Below the pieces are notes generated by a model. The model saw only the letters and a list, made by a program, of their open reading frames with translations. It ran no database searches and had not been told where the DNA came from. The position numbers were made by a program, and so were the translations under genes. Below are positions 10,441 through 21,810 of a DNA stretch of 64,000 nucleotides, piece after piece; positions within the stretch are counted from its first letter, which is position 1, and every line of letters begins with the position of its first letter. The stretch is taken from the NCBI GenBank assembly GCA_036172665.1, contig CM069873.1, positions 30,744,001 to 30,808,000 on the forward strand, in the 5' to 3' direction. The DNA comes from Prosopocoilus inquinatus. Taxonomy: Eukaryota; Arthropoda; Insecta; Coleoptera; Lucanidae.

Positions 10441-12274
10441 ACCGCTTGCATGTGCATGTGATTCTTACTATTATGTTTAATTTCGTGGTTATTCGTGTTT
10501 CATTTAAACGATTTGAAACTATTTGTGTTGTTGAAAGTGTGTAAAGAACATTAGACTAAAACTGCGGAGGGTAAATGCGGCGCAAAACAGTTATCTTCTC
10601 GTACTTGCATCGACAAATGACAAAGTTTTATGAAATATGTGGAGCTGGCGTTTCCGACACGGATGCTTTCTAGAAGTCCTATGTATCCGTTCATCAGGGC
10701 AACACAGGTACAAGTTTAACCTATTTTATAAATGAGAGTTAGGTTGCCGCTGCGCTGAAGCATTTTAATACGGCTTTAATAAAGCGGAAGCCTGAACGAA
10801 GCGCATATGACGTCATTGCTTTGAACCGGCCGCCATTGATCAAGCAGCGTGCACTAAAACAACGAATTCATAACCTCTACAATAGAATCTCGGTTCACGT
10901 AAATTTAAAGCGCTACAGCTTTAAGTATCACTTAAAATAAACTTACAATAAGTCCAAAATAGTAGTCCAGATTGATACTGCAATGATTTTCCATCAAAGC
11001 GAAGGAGTTCACGATGTTTTGAGTGTAGCCCAAAAATTTGGTGTACCTGGCCAGAATGTGACTAGCGTTAACTTACGCGTTAGTACTATTTGGCTAAGGC
11101 TTTGAAAGTTCTCCTTTGAAGGTCTTTTGAGTCACTCAAAAACTCGAGCCACACCGTTGTATCATTTAGAAATAATCCTCTTTACTAACTTTGGGCAGCT
11201 TCACACGCAAAAAATGTAGATTAGTTATCGACAAAAACCATAAGTTCCTCTAATATCGGGACTTCTCGTTTTGAAATTAAGTAGATCTCTTCCTTCATAC
11301 TCTTTCATGGGCGAGGTTTTCAAAATTTCCAAATAAGAGAACTGGTTATGTGACCTTCTGGAAACGAACCAGCGTGAATAGTGGTTTGAAACATCCAAGA
11401 AAATTGATACTGATAAATTTATCTCTGTATCGTATCCTAAGAAATCGTTATCGACACAATATTTGGGAGATGTTTGGTGCTATTCAGAAGTATTTGAATT
11501 TAACGATTTAAAAATTTAAGAATTTAAGGTAAAGAAAACCTTGAAGAATGGAGTTAAATGGTGGTATTCAAAAAGTAAATTTAAGTAACGTTCACTCTTT
11601 AATACTTTAATGGCCGTTTTCATAATCAGACTTTATGGAAGCTTTAATTTAAAGTCACTTTAAGAATAGGGAAACAAATGTATTTTTTAAGGTTAAAGTA
11701 TTTTTAAATTTGAAGTCCGATTATGAAATCGGTCCTAAACCTTAAAATTTAAAGTGCTAAACCGAAAATGCGATTCTAGACGATTCTTTAATTTTAAAAT
11801 TTAAACTTTAAAGTATTAAATAGTTAAGGTTACTTAAATTTGTTTTCTGACTAGCACCAATTACTTACCTGGCTGATAAATTTATCAAGAGGTGAAGAAA
11901 TCGGGCCTTACTCATCTTGCTGTATTGTTTTCGGAAGAAGAATCCATACTTCGCTTTCTATAAAGTTAGGATGAGTAATGTTTCCGGGATGTTAGAAAAA
12001 AAAATGTCCATTTGTTTTTCGCTAAGAAGGAAAGATTTCGTACCAATTCTATTTTGATTAAACTTGATACGTTTGTAGATATTAAGCAACTATATTTAAA
12101 ATTATTTTTCTTGCAGCTCAAATTCATTTTGAAGGGCCACTTCAAAATTGACCACTTTTGTAAATATAGATAATTATAGAAGTAAAAGATATTGTTTTAT
12201 AAGGATATAGCACAACAAAATTCTTCTCAAACTGTGGTATTATCGTAAAGTTCTTGCTCGATGATAATTACAGA
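10441..12274. other. Unassigned; weak inverted repeat 11573-11842
   Basis: No gene was recognised. Around 11573-11612 and 11803-11842 there is an inverted pair (AAATTTAAGTAACGTT / AAATTTAAGTAACCTT, with TAATACTTTAA) that may be a low-complexity MITE. The part 10600-10860 is less AT-rich but has no readable frame. A short open stretch near 10955-11105 on the plus strand is not assignable. Confidence 0.4.
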
Positions 12275-12442
12275 AATGATATGAAAAAGAAAAGACTTTA
12301 GAACAAGCTGAAAATATAATTTTTATTTCCTTTATTCTCGATGTTTCACAAACCGGATTGATAAAGTAAACAAACGTCAAGATAAAGGAAAGTAAAAATT
12401 ATATTTTCCGCTTGTTCTAAAGTCATTTCTTTTTCATATCAT
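12275..12442. repeat. Inverted repeat with 60-bp arms
   Basis: Arms 12275-12335 and 12383-12442 are near-perfect inverses (AATGATATGAAAAAGAAA, GACTTTAGAACAAGC, AATATAATTTTTA), with about 47 bp between them. This would fold into a long hairpin. It is most likely a MITE core. Confidence 0.7.
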
Positions 12443-12510
12443 TGGTATTTAATAATTTATTTGCACTCAGCCACTACAATATGGATGTACTCGTCAGCTT
12501 ACGAACAAGC

Positions 12511-13175
12511 TCAAATATGCATAGATACAGTAAAATATAAGGAAAGTACAGGTACAGTAAAATATGAATAAAGTATACTTACTGTACAATATAATGTGAG
12601 ACAATACGAAACAAAACCCAAAAGTCTAGGTAACATAACTTTAAAGATCACAGCGAGCCAGTGATTAGATATATGACAGCATAACTGCAAGTTAAGAGTG
12701 ATTAAAATAATCACTAAGGAATATAAAGATTTATTCTTTAAATATGATTTCAGTCTTTTCCTGAAAATTGAATACCCATCAATAACTTTTAATTCGTTTA
12801 GCAAATGGTTAAAACATTTTAGCCCTAGGCAATTAGGTGATTTTTTTGTGATATTCGTATGTAGATGCAAATGGTACATGAAAATCAAATTTGCTTCTAG
12901 TGTTTTTATTATGGACAGTATCATTACGAATAAATTTAGTTTTGTTGTTAAAAACATACTTATACATTTCAAGCACGTGTATACTAGGTAGAGTTAAAAT
13001 TTGATAGGTTTTGCACACCTCTCTGCAAGAATAAGTGTTTGGAACTCCTGCAATTACTCTCAGAATCTTTTTCTAACATATACAATTTTTCGAGTTGGAC
13101 AAGAAGCACCCCCAAATGTAATACCATACCTTAGTCTACTACTCACTTGCACGTGATATAGATTCAGTGTTGTGT
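12511..13175 (-). pseudogene. Non-LTR retrotransposon (LINE) relic, C-terminal part of the RT protein
   Basis: Read on the minus strand from about 13175, the frames give SSRLRYGITFGGAS, KRFxRVIAGVP, CREVCKTYQILTLPSIHVLEM and HNKNTRSKFDFHVP, and in a second frame FNHLLNELK then FRKRLKSYLKNKSLYSL. This order (YGI.FWG, QKR.IR.IAGV, CR..F...ILTL, YNTR, FN.LP, FK..LK..L) is the conserved tail after the RT domain in CR1/Jockey-like LINEs. It matches the better-preserved copy at 63291-63779 motif for motif. At least one frameshift and several stops make it dead. The region 12511-12690 downstream is repeat-like 3' sequence. Confidence 0.8.
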
Positions 13176-14672
13176 CTGGTGTAATAGTGTAAGTAAAGGT
13201 TTTAGTTTTCTAAATATTAATAATTTTTTAGGGCACAAATATCTGAAAAGTGGCCATTACATCTCTTGAAAGTAAATTTCGGCAGCAACGGAAAGTGATT
13301 TTAAGTATATTAGCCTAAGGTCTAGACAGTTTCATCAAAATTGGAGTAAGACATCTAGGAACTTTTCGTTTTAAGAAGTTCAGGTGCAGAGCTCATGTTC
13401 ATATTTTGATGTTAAATTTTTATCAATAATTTAAAAAATTTTTAAATTATGGTTTCGTATGCTAGCCTTGATTTTAGTAGTTTCCAGCTGGAGCAACTAG
13501 GGCGTGGATCGTCTCGAATATCCTTGTCCTTTCGGTCTTCCTTAAATCTTTTGTGCCATTCAGAAACTTGGGTGCGGCTTCAATATTGATTACCGTATAC
13601 TTTATGAAGCATTTTGTAAGTTTGCATGGCCTATTTACCGGGTTTAACGAGGAATTACATATTGAACCGCTAAAAGCGATGCGACACAACGAACGGTCTT
13701 GCTCGATCAAATGAGAGATAATATAAAAATAACAAATCTCGAGGCATGATACTTTTTTTGGCTTAAAAGTCAATATCTGTCATAGTTTTTGATCATCTCA
13801 TCAAGAGGTCGTGAGCAAAAGAACTGAATTCCGTTGTTTTTCCGTCGTACCTCGTATGTAGTCTGTAGGTTTCAAAGTCATTAAAAAACATTTTTTACAG
13901 TAATATACAATTATTATTGATTATAGAATATGAATAATTAAAGAAAAATTAGTTAGTAATCCCTGAAAGAGTTTATGTGAATAAAGTTTAAGAATTTTAA
14001 ATACAAAGTATGATTGTTTGGTAATGGGCAATTAATTTTATTTTTATTTGGTATAACTTCCGGTTATTTAGTGGTACTTTGATTACTATCTTCAGTTAGT
14101 TTATTACTGTTTTCATGTTCTACATTTCAAGCTTATTTTCCTTGAACTGTCACATTCACGTAACCTACAATTATCTGGATGTTTGCTTTGTATTGCCAAC
14201 TCAAAAATTATTTTTGGTCACTTTGTATTTTGTGTCTTCCTTTTTAAGCATGTGATGATAGGTCTTTTACATTCTTGTTGTATACTCACACAGCGCATTA
14301 TATTCGTGGTTAACGTTTGATAGTATTCATTTGCTGAAGATTATCTAGAAACGATAGTTTTGCAGACAACAAGACTAGATTTGTTAGTTTTTGTTTTTCT
14401 TCGGTAATAAATGAAAATTAATATTTGATTTGACGTGATATTTAAGTTTTATGAAAATGAAAATTTAGTTTCGAAATAGCTTGTATAACGTTGTCTGTTT
14501 CCCTAAAATCCCTTTGGAGAAACCAATGTTTCTCGTAATATCCCAGAACCGTTATAATTTTCCTGAAATATGCGCACCGCAACAAGCTTTTTGCGTTAAA
14601 GGTGTTTCGTGTTCCGGTGTCTGGAGATAAAATAACAAAATAAAACAAAGTAATGAAACGAAAGGTACTCAC
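13176..14672. other. AT-rich intronic stretch, nothing recognised
   Basis: No exon, RNA gene or clear repeat was seen. A 99-codon minus-strand frame at 13474-13773 has no recognisable motif and is probably chance. Confidence 0.5.
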
Positions 14673-14945
14673 ACAGAACGTGAAGGACGATTTGCTGTGT
14701 AACGTCTTCTCCGACCCCATTACTGGCAGTGCACTGGTATACCCCTGCCTGATGTCGATCCACCCTATCTAACATGAGAACGGGAGTAACCATAGTTTGT
14801 TCTCCTCCAGGTAGTAAGTTATTCCTTCGGGACCAAGTGATTTTGGGAACGGGATTGCCTGAAGCTTTACATTCCAGCCGCACGGAAGTTCCCTTTTTCA
14901 CTTCGACGCGTCCGTTAGAGGAAACGTAGTGAATTCGCGGAGGAA
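14673..14945 (-). CDS. Internal exon: complete Ig domain 2 of the same adhesion protein
   Basis: This 273-bp exon encodes a full I-set Ig domain. It opens with PPRIHYVSSNG and VKKGTSVRLEC (B-strand Cys), followed by GNPVPKITWSRRNN (core Trp) and DRVDRHQAGVYQCTASNGVG (F-strand Cys), and ends in QIVLHVL. The usual DxG of the Tyr corner is QAG here. The acceptor is TTTTTCCAG ending at 14946 and the donor is T|GTGAGT at 14672-14667. Both ends are phase 1, so the exon joins directly to the 41452-41652 exon: the one leftover base plus TT gives Val, making EILVPPRI, the linker typical of this family. The following exon should start a third Ig domain with Phe or Tyr; none was found down to position 1. 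The protein is expected to be extracellular, mediating homophilic or heterophilic neuronal adhesion. Confidence in exon and domain is high; the precise gene name is not assignable. Confidence 0.94.
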
Positions 14946-17574
14946 CTGGAAAAATTAAGCTTGTTATTTCCGGAAATAAAGCCGTTTATTTTTCAGTGCT
15001 TAGACTTCACAGATAAGATGAAAATTCTCTTCAACTGTTAAAGCTGGAAATTTATGACATGCTTAGTTGCGGAAAGATTTTGTAGTGCAAACACTGTTAT
15101 CGCGGTCATTTAGTGCGCTCGCTGCTTTTCTAGCCATAAATTCAAAATGCTTCGAATACCATCGGGATATTGATCAAAGAATGTGTACGTAAAGCAAACT
15201 CTATAGCGCGGGTAAAAATAAAAATGTTGGATATCCCACGAGAACATTTTAGCTGATGCAAAAGCAATATAATCTTTTCATATTCAGGATCGATATTACC
15301 ATGTTACGTAAGGGAATATTTATATTAAACTATTTGGCTAATTCTAGGTATACTTTTAAGGTCATTTTTCTTATGTGAAGATATACAGTTTCATCATAAA
15401 AGCGTATAAATGAACATGGAGAATGTATTAAAGCACCGATAAAAGAGTTCCAATCACAATGAAGAATCAGCGGGCGTTCGGAACATGCACGCAACAGCGA
15501 GAAAAATTTTAATGTTATCTCATGTTGAAGAATTAAATGCCTTTTCTGTCTCGCGCATTGATATTTGAACCCCTCTTTCAGCTGTCGCTCTCGCAATTGA
15601 TTTCGCGATTTCATATAGACACACTGCCGAGTGCTCTTGTGGCGTCACCTAATGTGTCGTTCACCGTGGTTCCAATTATGAATTTCTTTATTTTTTCCTT
15701 CCATTTTAAATAATGTTAATTCAGAAACAGTTACAAATATTAATCAGACAATCTAACCCAACCCAAACAGTTGCCTACGTATTTTAGGACTAAAATCATT
15801 AATTTTATTTTAATTTTCTTTAAAATTGCATAATCCTTTTGGAGTTCATTTAGAAAACAAGCAGAGAGAGGTGATGAGAGTTTTTTTTTGATTTGCAAGT
15901 TAACGACTCTAAAACTGCGATATTTTTTACGCGAATGCAATCAACGAGCCTTCAATAAAAATTAATTTCGCTGCACATGCAAGAACGATTAAGAGTTTGC
16001 GATTAGCATGTCGTTAAACTAGTTTCCGGGAACGTCTCTGCTAGTAATGAGATTAGTGGATGCGCTGCTTGATTGTTTCGCTAATGGCTGCACCAGACTT
16101 GATTCCATTCTCCGTGACTTTTTTGCCTTTGCTGTTCCACGTTTACCGCTCCGAATGTATAAAACACTATGTGAGTTTATGCTGTTTATTTTCGAAAGGC
16201 ACAAAACACCATTTAAAACCGAACATGCTTTAAAAAAATCGTGTCGCTCACTTGCCTCACATTTATTATGTATTATGTTTATAAGATCGCTTTCATGAAA
16301 GCACCCAACAACACTCTGTGAGTATTACTCGTAAAACAATAAAGCTTTCGCTTTGAAGTGAAACCATTTTTTGATTGGAGGAGTTGATTAAAGAAGATCA
16401 CATTATTTTCGAATTCAGTTTCAGTACTGGTGTAAGCTTCAGTTCAAGTGAAGACAGTCTATCTCTTATCGTCTATCAAATGAATTCGGTGTTTCATAAA
16501 CAATAAGAAAGTTTATGTTTTACGTCCTTCTTGATCTTTTTTCAACTTTCTATGAAATAATCGGTGTGTTTAAGTTTCTCGATTACAGTGATTTTAATAG
16601 ACGTAGCTGTTTTATAGTGATAAAAGTAAAAGAAGCAGGCTGACTTATGTTTAGGTAATGCACCGTCTATTCAGTTAGCACTGGAACTTAATAATATGCT
16701 AACCCTCAGAACAACTTAATTGGAATAAGTCTGGATTCGCTCGAGTCCTCGATTTCAAAGTACATACAATACAATAAACCGAATGGTTAAACTTAAATTG
16801 AACGAAAACACTACAACAACACAAGCGGTGTTCTTGGCTTCACGGTGTATGGATGACGTCGTTGGATGAATGAAAGTAAAGCCGGAGAGCTAATTAAGCG
16901 ACTTGTGCGTTAACTGGAGCACTTCGCGTCCCCGTTTAAAATAATTCACTCATTTATATCGCGGTGTTCGCCATCCACGCCAAAGTCACTTCCGCCTAAC
17001 ACGGCGGATGTTAAACCTCCCGCTCGCATCATCCAGTTTTAGAGATTAAATGCCATGCACATGTTTGCTGTTCGTTGTTGGAATATAACGTTTCACAGCT
17101 ATTTCTGAAGTCGAGAGCTTTGCCCTGATGATAAGTATGATAGTCTTTAAAATTGGCCTGTCAAAACCCATGTTAGCAACCACATAGAAAGTTGGCCCAT
17201 TTTCCTGATGACGTGCACTTATTACTGCTACTTCTGGTAAATTACTCTCGGGCACGACTTAGAAAGATTTACTGTGTACATGTTTAAAGAAAATCTCATA
17301 AATAAAAGTAAGTAAAGTTTTGTAATTTTAAGTTAAATTGTATAATGTACGAGTTCACGCTGTTGCACCGTGGAAACGATAACGACTGTCCCACACCAAA
17401 GAAGGTGGTACAGAATCAAATTAATCTGAAAATTCGTAAGAATCGTATGAATCACTTGCTTGCTAACGCATGCTTGGCATTTGTTGAACCAAAAAACTGG
17501 AAAGAGGTCATTTGCTAAACAGTGACAGAAAGCAGGCGACGAAGGGCGATTTACGAATAGCATCGATATTAAAA

Positions 17575-18389
17575 TAAAAAAGGGAGAAATATTTCTTGAT
17601 AAAAATGCTGTAGATAATAATTTTGTGGCTTTTTCGTGCGAAAGCAACTTAAAATTTTTAAATAAGGTGTCAACGATCTATGTTGATGAAACATTTAAAT
17701 GTGCAGCAAAATTTTTTTAACAACTTTTTACTATCCACGGCCTGGAAAACGAACACTACATCCCCCTCACCTTTTTTTGTTACCGAATTAGCAAATGTAC
17801 TCTTATGTAGCAGTCTTCAACTTTCTGAAGAACGATTGAGAAATATTAAATTTGCGTTTAGATCCTGCAACTGTCTACGCCAATTTTGAAGTCAACATCC
17901 ATAAGGCTGTCGCTAGTGTTTTACCATCGGCTGAAGTAAAAGGATGCAGATTTTACCTTGACCAACCATGGTAAGTTGAGAATTTTTAAAAAGAAATAAA
18001 ACAATTTATTCCATATTTTCTACAATTATAGGTGGCGAAAAATACAAGAATTGGGCCTAGGCCCAAATTACGCAAAAGATTCGGACACTGGAAAATATCT
18101 GCAGTACATTTTTGGCCTCCCATTTTTGGAACCAGCCGATGTGGGAGATTGCTTCGCATTAGATCTTGCTGAAATTCAACCTAACAATAACAAAGTTAAG
18201 GATTTTGCTGATTATTTGGTGGACACATATATATCTGATGAGACACAATTTCCACCATCTATGTGGGCTGAATGTTGTTCCTCGCTAGAGCGTACTACCA
18301 ACGGAAATGAATTGTTTCACTCTCAATTTAATTCTCTGTTTTATATGGCACGCCCTAACATAAACCACTTTATCGAAATGACAAAATAA
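17575..18389 (+). pseudogene. MULE-type (Mutator-like) transposase relic retaining an intron
   Basis: The plus-strand frames give KNAVDNNFVAFSC, then STIYVDETFKC (start of the MULE transposase domain with its first Asp), QLFTIHGLEN, IPLTFFLLPN, DPATVYANFEVN (second acidic block), VKGCRFYLDQPW, and after a splice WRKIQELGLGPNYAK to HFIEMTK and a stop at 18389. A clean intron lies at 17971-18031 (GTAAGT ... TTATAG, 61 bp); joining it keeps the frame and gives the family's DQxWWRKIQ. The copy is broken by a TAA at 17718-17720, a frameshift in a T-run near 17772-17778, a TAG at 17789-17791 and a TGA at 17837-17839. The upstream FLYWCH-like part (before about 17575) is only doubtfully visible. It belongs to the MULE/FLYWCH families common in insects and is inactive. 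Confidence 0.82.
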
Positions 18390-18776
18390 AACAAACAAAA
18401 ATGCTCAGATTGACACCTACAACCTACATTTAAATCAACAGTTCATCTAATAAAAAGAAAAAATATAGGAAGAAAATTATTTTAAAAAAACATTTCATTG
18501 ATACCAAAATAAAACTGTTAAAGCAAAACATAATTTCAAATTTTGAGTTTGTGAAATGTATGTCTCAAAGATACAAACCTTAACAGCAATAATTTTGATA
18601 CCTAAATTACAAGTAAATAAATTTATTTTATACTAAATTTTTTATTTAATCTTCCTTAATCTTATAAATACGTCGGAGCCAATTGTTATACGAAGAGGGA
18701 ATCAATTAGTATAAGGTACGGGAGCCAACGCATCTACCACCTTTTTTTCAAAACTGACCACGGGAGCCAACTAGTG

Positions 18777-19385
18777 TGTTCCGGAAGAATTTGAGGCACT
18801 TTTGAAGAGTGAAATTTGGATTGACGAGGAACTCCCAGAAGATCAAAAAGCGATTGAGACTAATTTCATTTTTAAATTAAAGCAAACACCTGGAGAAGCT
18901 GATTAGTTCAAGGAAAGGTTATTATTAATGGCCAAAGGCTACATTAAGTGCGGGTTACGTTAAGTGCGAAGGAATTTCTTTAATGAAACTCTTGCACTCC
19001 GGACCTTGAATGGAAGCAGGTTGGTGTCAAGACGACATTCTTTTAAGGTGAACTGAAAGAGGGGAGCCAGTTACTAGTTGGTGCATGGCCAGCTGTGGGA
19101 AAAATTGTGAAGCTTAGGAAATGTGTTTGTGATTTGAAGCAGTCTCTCAATTGTTGGAGTAGAAATATTGAAGAGTTTACATTTAAGAAAATGTTTAGCA
19201 GATGATTTTGTTTATGCCGGCTAGGGAGATGGTCGTCTTGCATTATACGTTGTCGATAGCTGGTGAAGTCTAACTCAGAAAAACTTCTCGAAGGTTTAAT
19301 TCTGTGGTTTGATTCTAACAGGACCAAAGTCCATATATCAACATATGAGCAGTCCATTGATGAACCACATTTTTAGTGAATTTGT
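18777..19385 (+). pseudogene. Ty1/copia-type reverse transcriptase relic
   Basis: In the plus frames one reads EEFEALLKSEIWIDEELPED then IFKLKQTPGEAD and LMAKGYIK, the start of the copia RT (E...L..N.TW.L..LP, KWVFK.K, LVAKGF). After a frame change comes VKTTFF, a stop, and GELKEG (family DVKTAFLNGELKE), KIVKLRKCVCDLKQSLNCW (family KL.K.LYGLKQ..R.W) and, near 19225-19290, LALYVVDSW, the degraded YVDD region. Multiple stops and frameshifts show it is dead. No LTRs, gag or integrase were found around it, so it is a fragment. Confidence 0.82.
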
Positions 19386-19874
19386 GTATGGAACAAAGGC
19401 AAATCTGTTTCAGCCATAGAATAAAATATACGTGATGGGTTAGGGCCAGTGTTGAACACGATTTGATATTCTACGTAAATCTTTAAATCCATTTTCTAGA
19501 TATACCCTGGAATACTTTTAATTAATTAATAAATGGTCTAAAATTCGAGTTTTAAGTAAAAATTTTAAACTAAAAATATTTTCCGATGAAAAGTTAGCAA
19601 TAAAATTCCAGCAATAAAATTATGAAATTTCAAAACGCTGCCACCGCTAAAATAACGATCACAGATCAATAATATTTAATCAATTACAAAGAGTATAATG
19701 TGTAGATTCCCCTCATATGAAGGAATTGAAAAATATTTGTTATTAAGTTAACTATGACTATTTAAACCAGCATAAGCCATTATTCATATAGCGCACCAAA
19801 ACAATTGCTTTCACTGAAAATTTTCACACAGTCATAAAGTAAACATACATATCTATTTAATAATGCTTTTAGAA

Positions 19875-20340
19875 AGTTTTAGCCGGTTGATTTGAAGTAA
19901 TTAGAAATTAATTAAAAGTGACGCTCGGACCAATGAAACAGTACCTATTTCAAATGTTCATAACTTTTCTCACAACACTTGCATACAAATTCTGTCTGCA
20001 GATAATGAAAGCATGGATCGAAATCTATCGTTTAAACCACCCTCTGAGTTTTAGCCGGTTGGTTTGAAGTAATTAGAAATTAATTAAAAGTGACGCTCAG
20101 ACCAACTTCAAATGTTCATAACTTTCCATTCCGCACTTGCATAAAAATTCTGTTTGCAGATAATGAAAGCATGGATCGAGATCTATCGTTTAAACCACCC
20201 TCTGAGTTTTAGCCGGTTGGTTTGAAATAATTAGAAATTAATTAAAAGTGACGCTCAGACCAACTTCAAATGTTCATAACTTTCCATTCCGCACTTGCAT
20301 TGGCAAGAGTAAAACAATATTAACTTTACATTGTCCGTTC
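19875..20340 (+). repeat. Direct repeats in the left arm of the foldback
   Basis: There are three consecutive copies, the last partial, of a unit running GTTTTAGCCGGTTGRTTTGA, AATTAGAAATTAATTAA, GTGACGCTC, TTCAAATGTTCATAAC, CACTTGCAT, AGATAATGAAAGCATGGATC and CTATCGTTTAAACCACC. The first copy keeps an extra block (CAATGAAACAGTACCTATT) absent from the others, explaining the 171- versus 159-bp spacing. Confidence 0.88.
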
Positions 20341-21179
20341 TGGATTATTTTGTACTTAAAAAATCGAGATTTGTACAAACAGTAAATATTTCATGGTTGT
20401 TCATTTTTTTTGTTTGTATGCATCGTTGCAATCAGCGCAAAAAAATACTACTAGTTTGCTAATTTAACCGGATCTGTAACTTTAATAATAAAAAAGTTAG
20501 TAATAGTGCCGAGTTATTTTTGAACAGTCTGTATACAGTGACAGCTAAAACGTTCGCACCGTATGGGAAATTTTTTTATTATTGATTTGTTGTGTGGCTA
20601 AATATAGCACTTATTTAGGGTACGAAAATTACAAAAAAAAATTGTAATTTGGAATTGTTGGGCAAACTAGACAAAATTTTAGTAGGATTCGATAAGTATT
20701 TACAAAATGTGTTTCTTGGTTACCAAAGATTATTCTCTTCGGCCTAATACTTCAGAAAAAAAGAAGATTTCCGGTTTTCTCAGTCTTGCTAAAGATCTGA
20801 AGCAGCTAATGGATATTTGTCAGTTAACTCATCCGAATGGTTAGCTTATTCATTTATGTTTATAAAAAATATTCAATTGAATAAAATTTGCTCTTGTGTT
20901 CTTACCTGTTGGATGCACAAGAAAATTTGAAACGATTTTTCACGTTTCTATGCCAGACCTTTTTTACTTAAGATATCGTGTTATTGTTTTTGATTTCTTC
21001 ATAATACATTTCTCATAACCCTAATTTAGAATAAGCAGATCGAAAATTGCAAGAATTACTTCTACTTTTTGGTTTGGACCCGTTTAAATTCGTACTTATA
21101 AAATCAATACTTTTCGTAATAGCCATGAAATATTTACTGTTTGTACAAATCTCGATTTTTTAAGTACAAAATAATCCAG

Positions 21180-21810
21180 AACGGACAATGTAAAGTTAAT
21201 ATTGTTTTACTCTTGCCAATGTCACAACTTATTACTTTGTAATAATTGGTACTCTTTCATTGGCCCGAGCGTCACTTTTAATTAATTTCTAATTACTTCA
21301 AACCAACCGGCTAAAACTCAGAGGGTAGTTTAAACGATAGATTTCGATACGTGCTTTCATATTCTGCAAACAGAATTTTTATGCAAGTGCGGAATGGAAA
21401 GTTATGAACATTTGAAGTTAGTCTGAGCGTCACTTTTAATTAATTTCTAATTACTTCAAACCAACCGGCTAAAACTCAGAGGGTGGTTTAAACGATAGAT
21501 TTCGATACGTGCTTTCATATTCTGCAAACAGAATTTTTATGCAAGTGCGGAATGGAAAGTTATGAACATTTGAAGTTGGTCTGAGCGTCACTTTTAATTA
21601 ATTTCTAATTACTTCAAACCAACCGGCTAAAACTCAGAGGGTGGGTTGAACGATAGATTTCGATCTATGCTTTCATTATCTGGAAACAGAATCTTTATGC
21701 AAGTGTTGTGAGAAAAGTTATGAACATTTGAAATAGGTACTGTTTCATTGGTCCGAGCGACACTGTTAATTAATTTCTAATTGCTTCAAATCAACCGGCT
21801 AAAACTTTCC
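21180..21810 (-). repeat. Inverted set of the same direct repeats in the right arm
   Basis: CAACCGGCTAAAAC occurs near 21303, 21463, 21621 and 21796. These are the reverse complements of the left-arm unit starts, spaced about 160, 158 and 175 bp. The outermost copy again carries the extra GTACTGTTTCATTGG block, so the arms mirror each other in repeat order. Confidence 0.88.

Larger units (their letters stand above)
1..14672 (-). other. Part of the next intron of the Ig gene, running off the left edge
   Basis: It starts with the GTGAGT donor at 14672 and no matching downstream exon is visible, so at least 14.6 kb of intron is implied. It is packed with inverted-repeat transposons, a SINE and a LINE relic, listed separately. 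The stretches 1-949, 5917-7547, 10441-11570 and 13176-14672 hold nothing I can name. The alternative is that a short terminal exon without a recognisable Ig domain was missed. Confidence 0.6.

Noticed and set aside
12511..12972. A 153-codon frame that looks like a membrane protein
   Set aside because: Its upstream half aligns by motif with the LINE post-RT region, and the hydrophobic tail reads through repetitive 3' sequence.
17333..17647. 104-codon minus-strand frame
   Set aside because: It overlaps the plus-strand MULE relic region and has no motif.
19875..21810. Regular repeats that might suggest a CRISPR array
   Set aside because: Units are about 160 bp, similar over their whole length, and mirrored in two inverted arms; there are no short repeats with unique spacers and the genome is eukaryotic.
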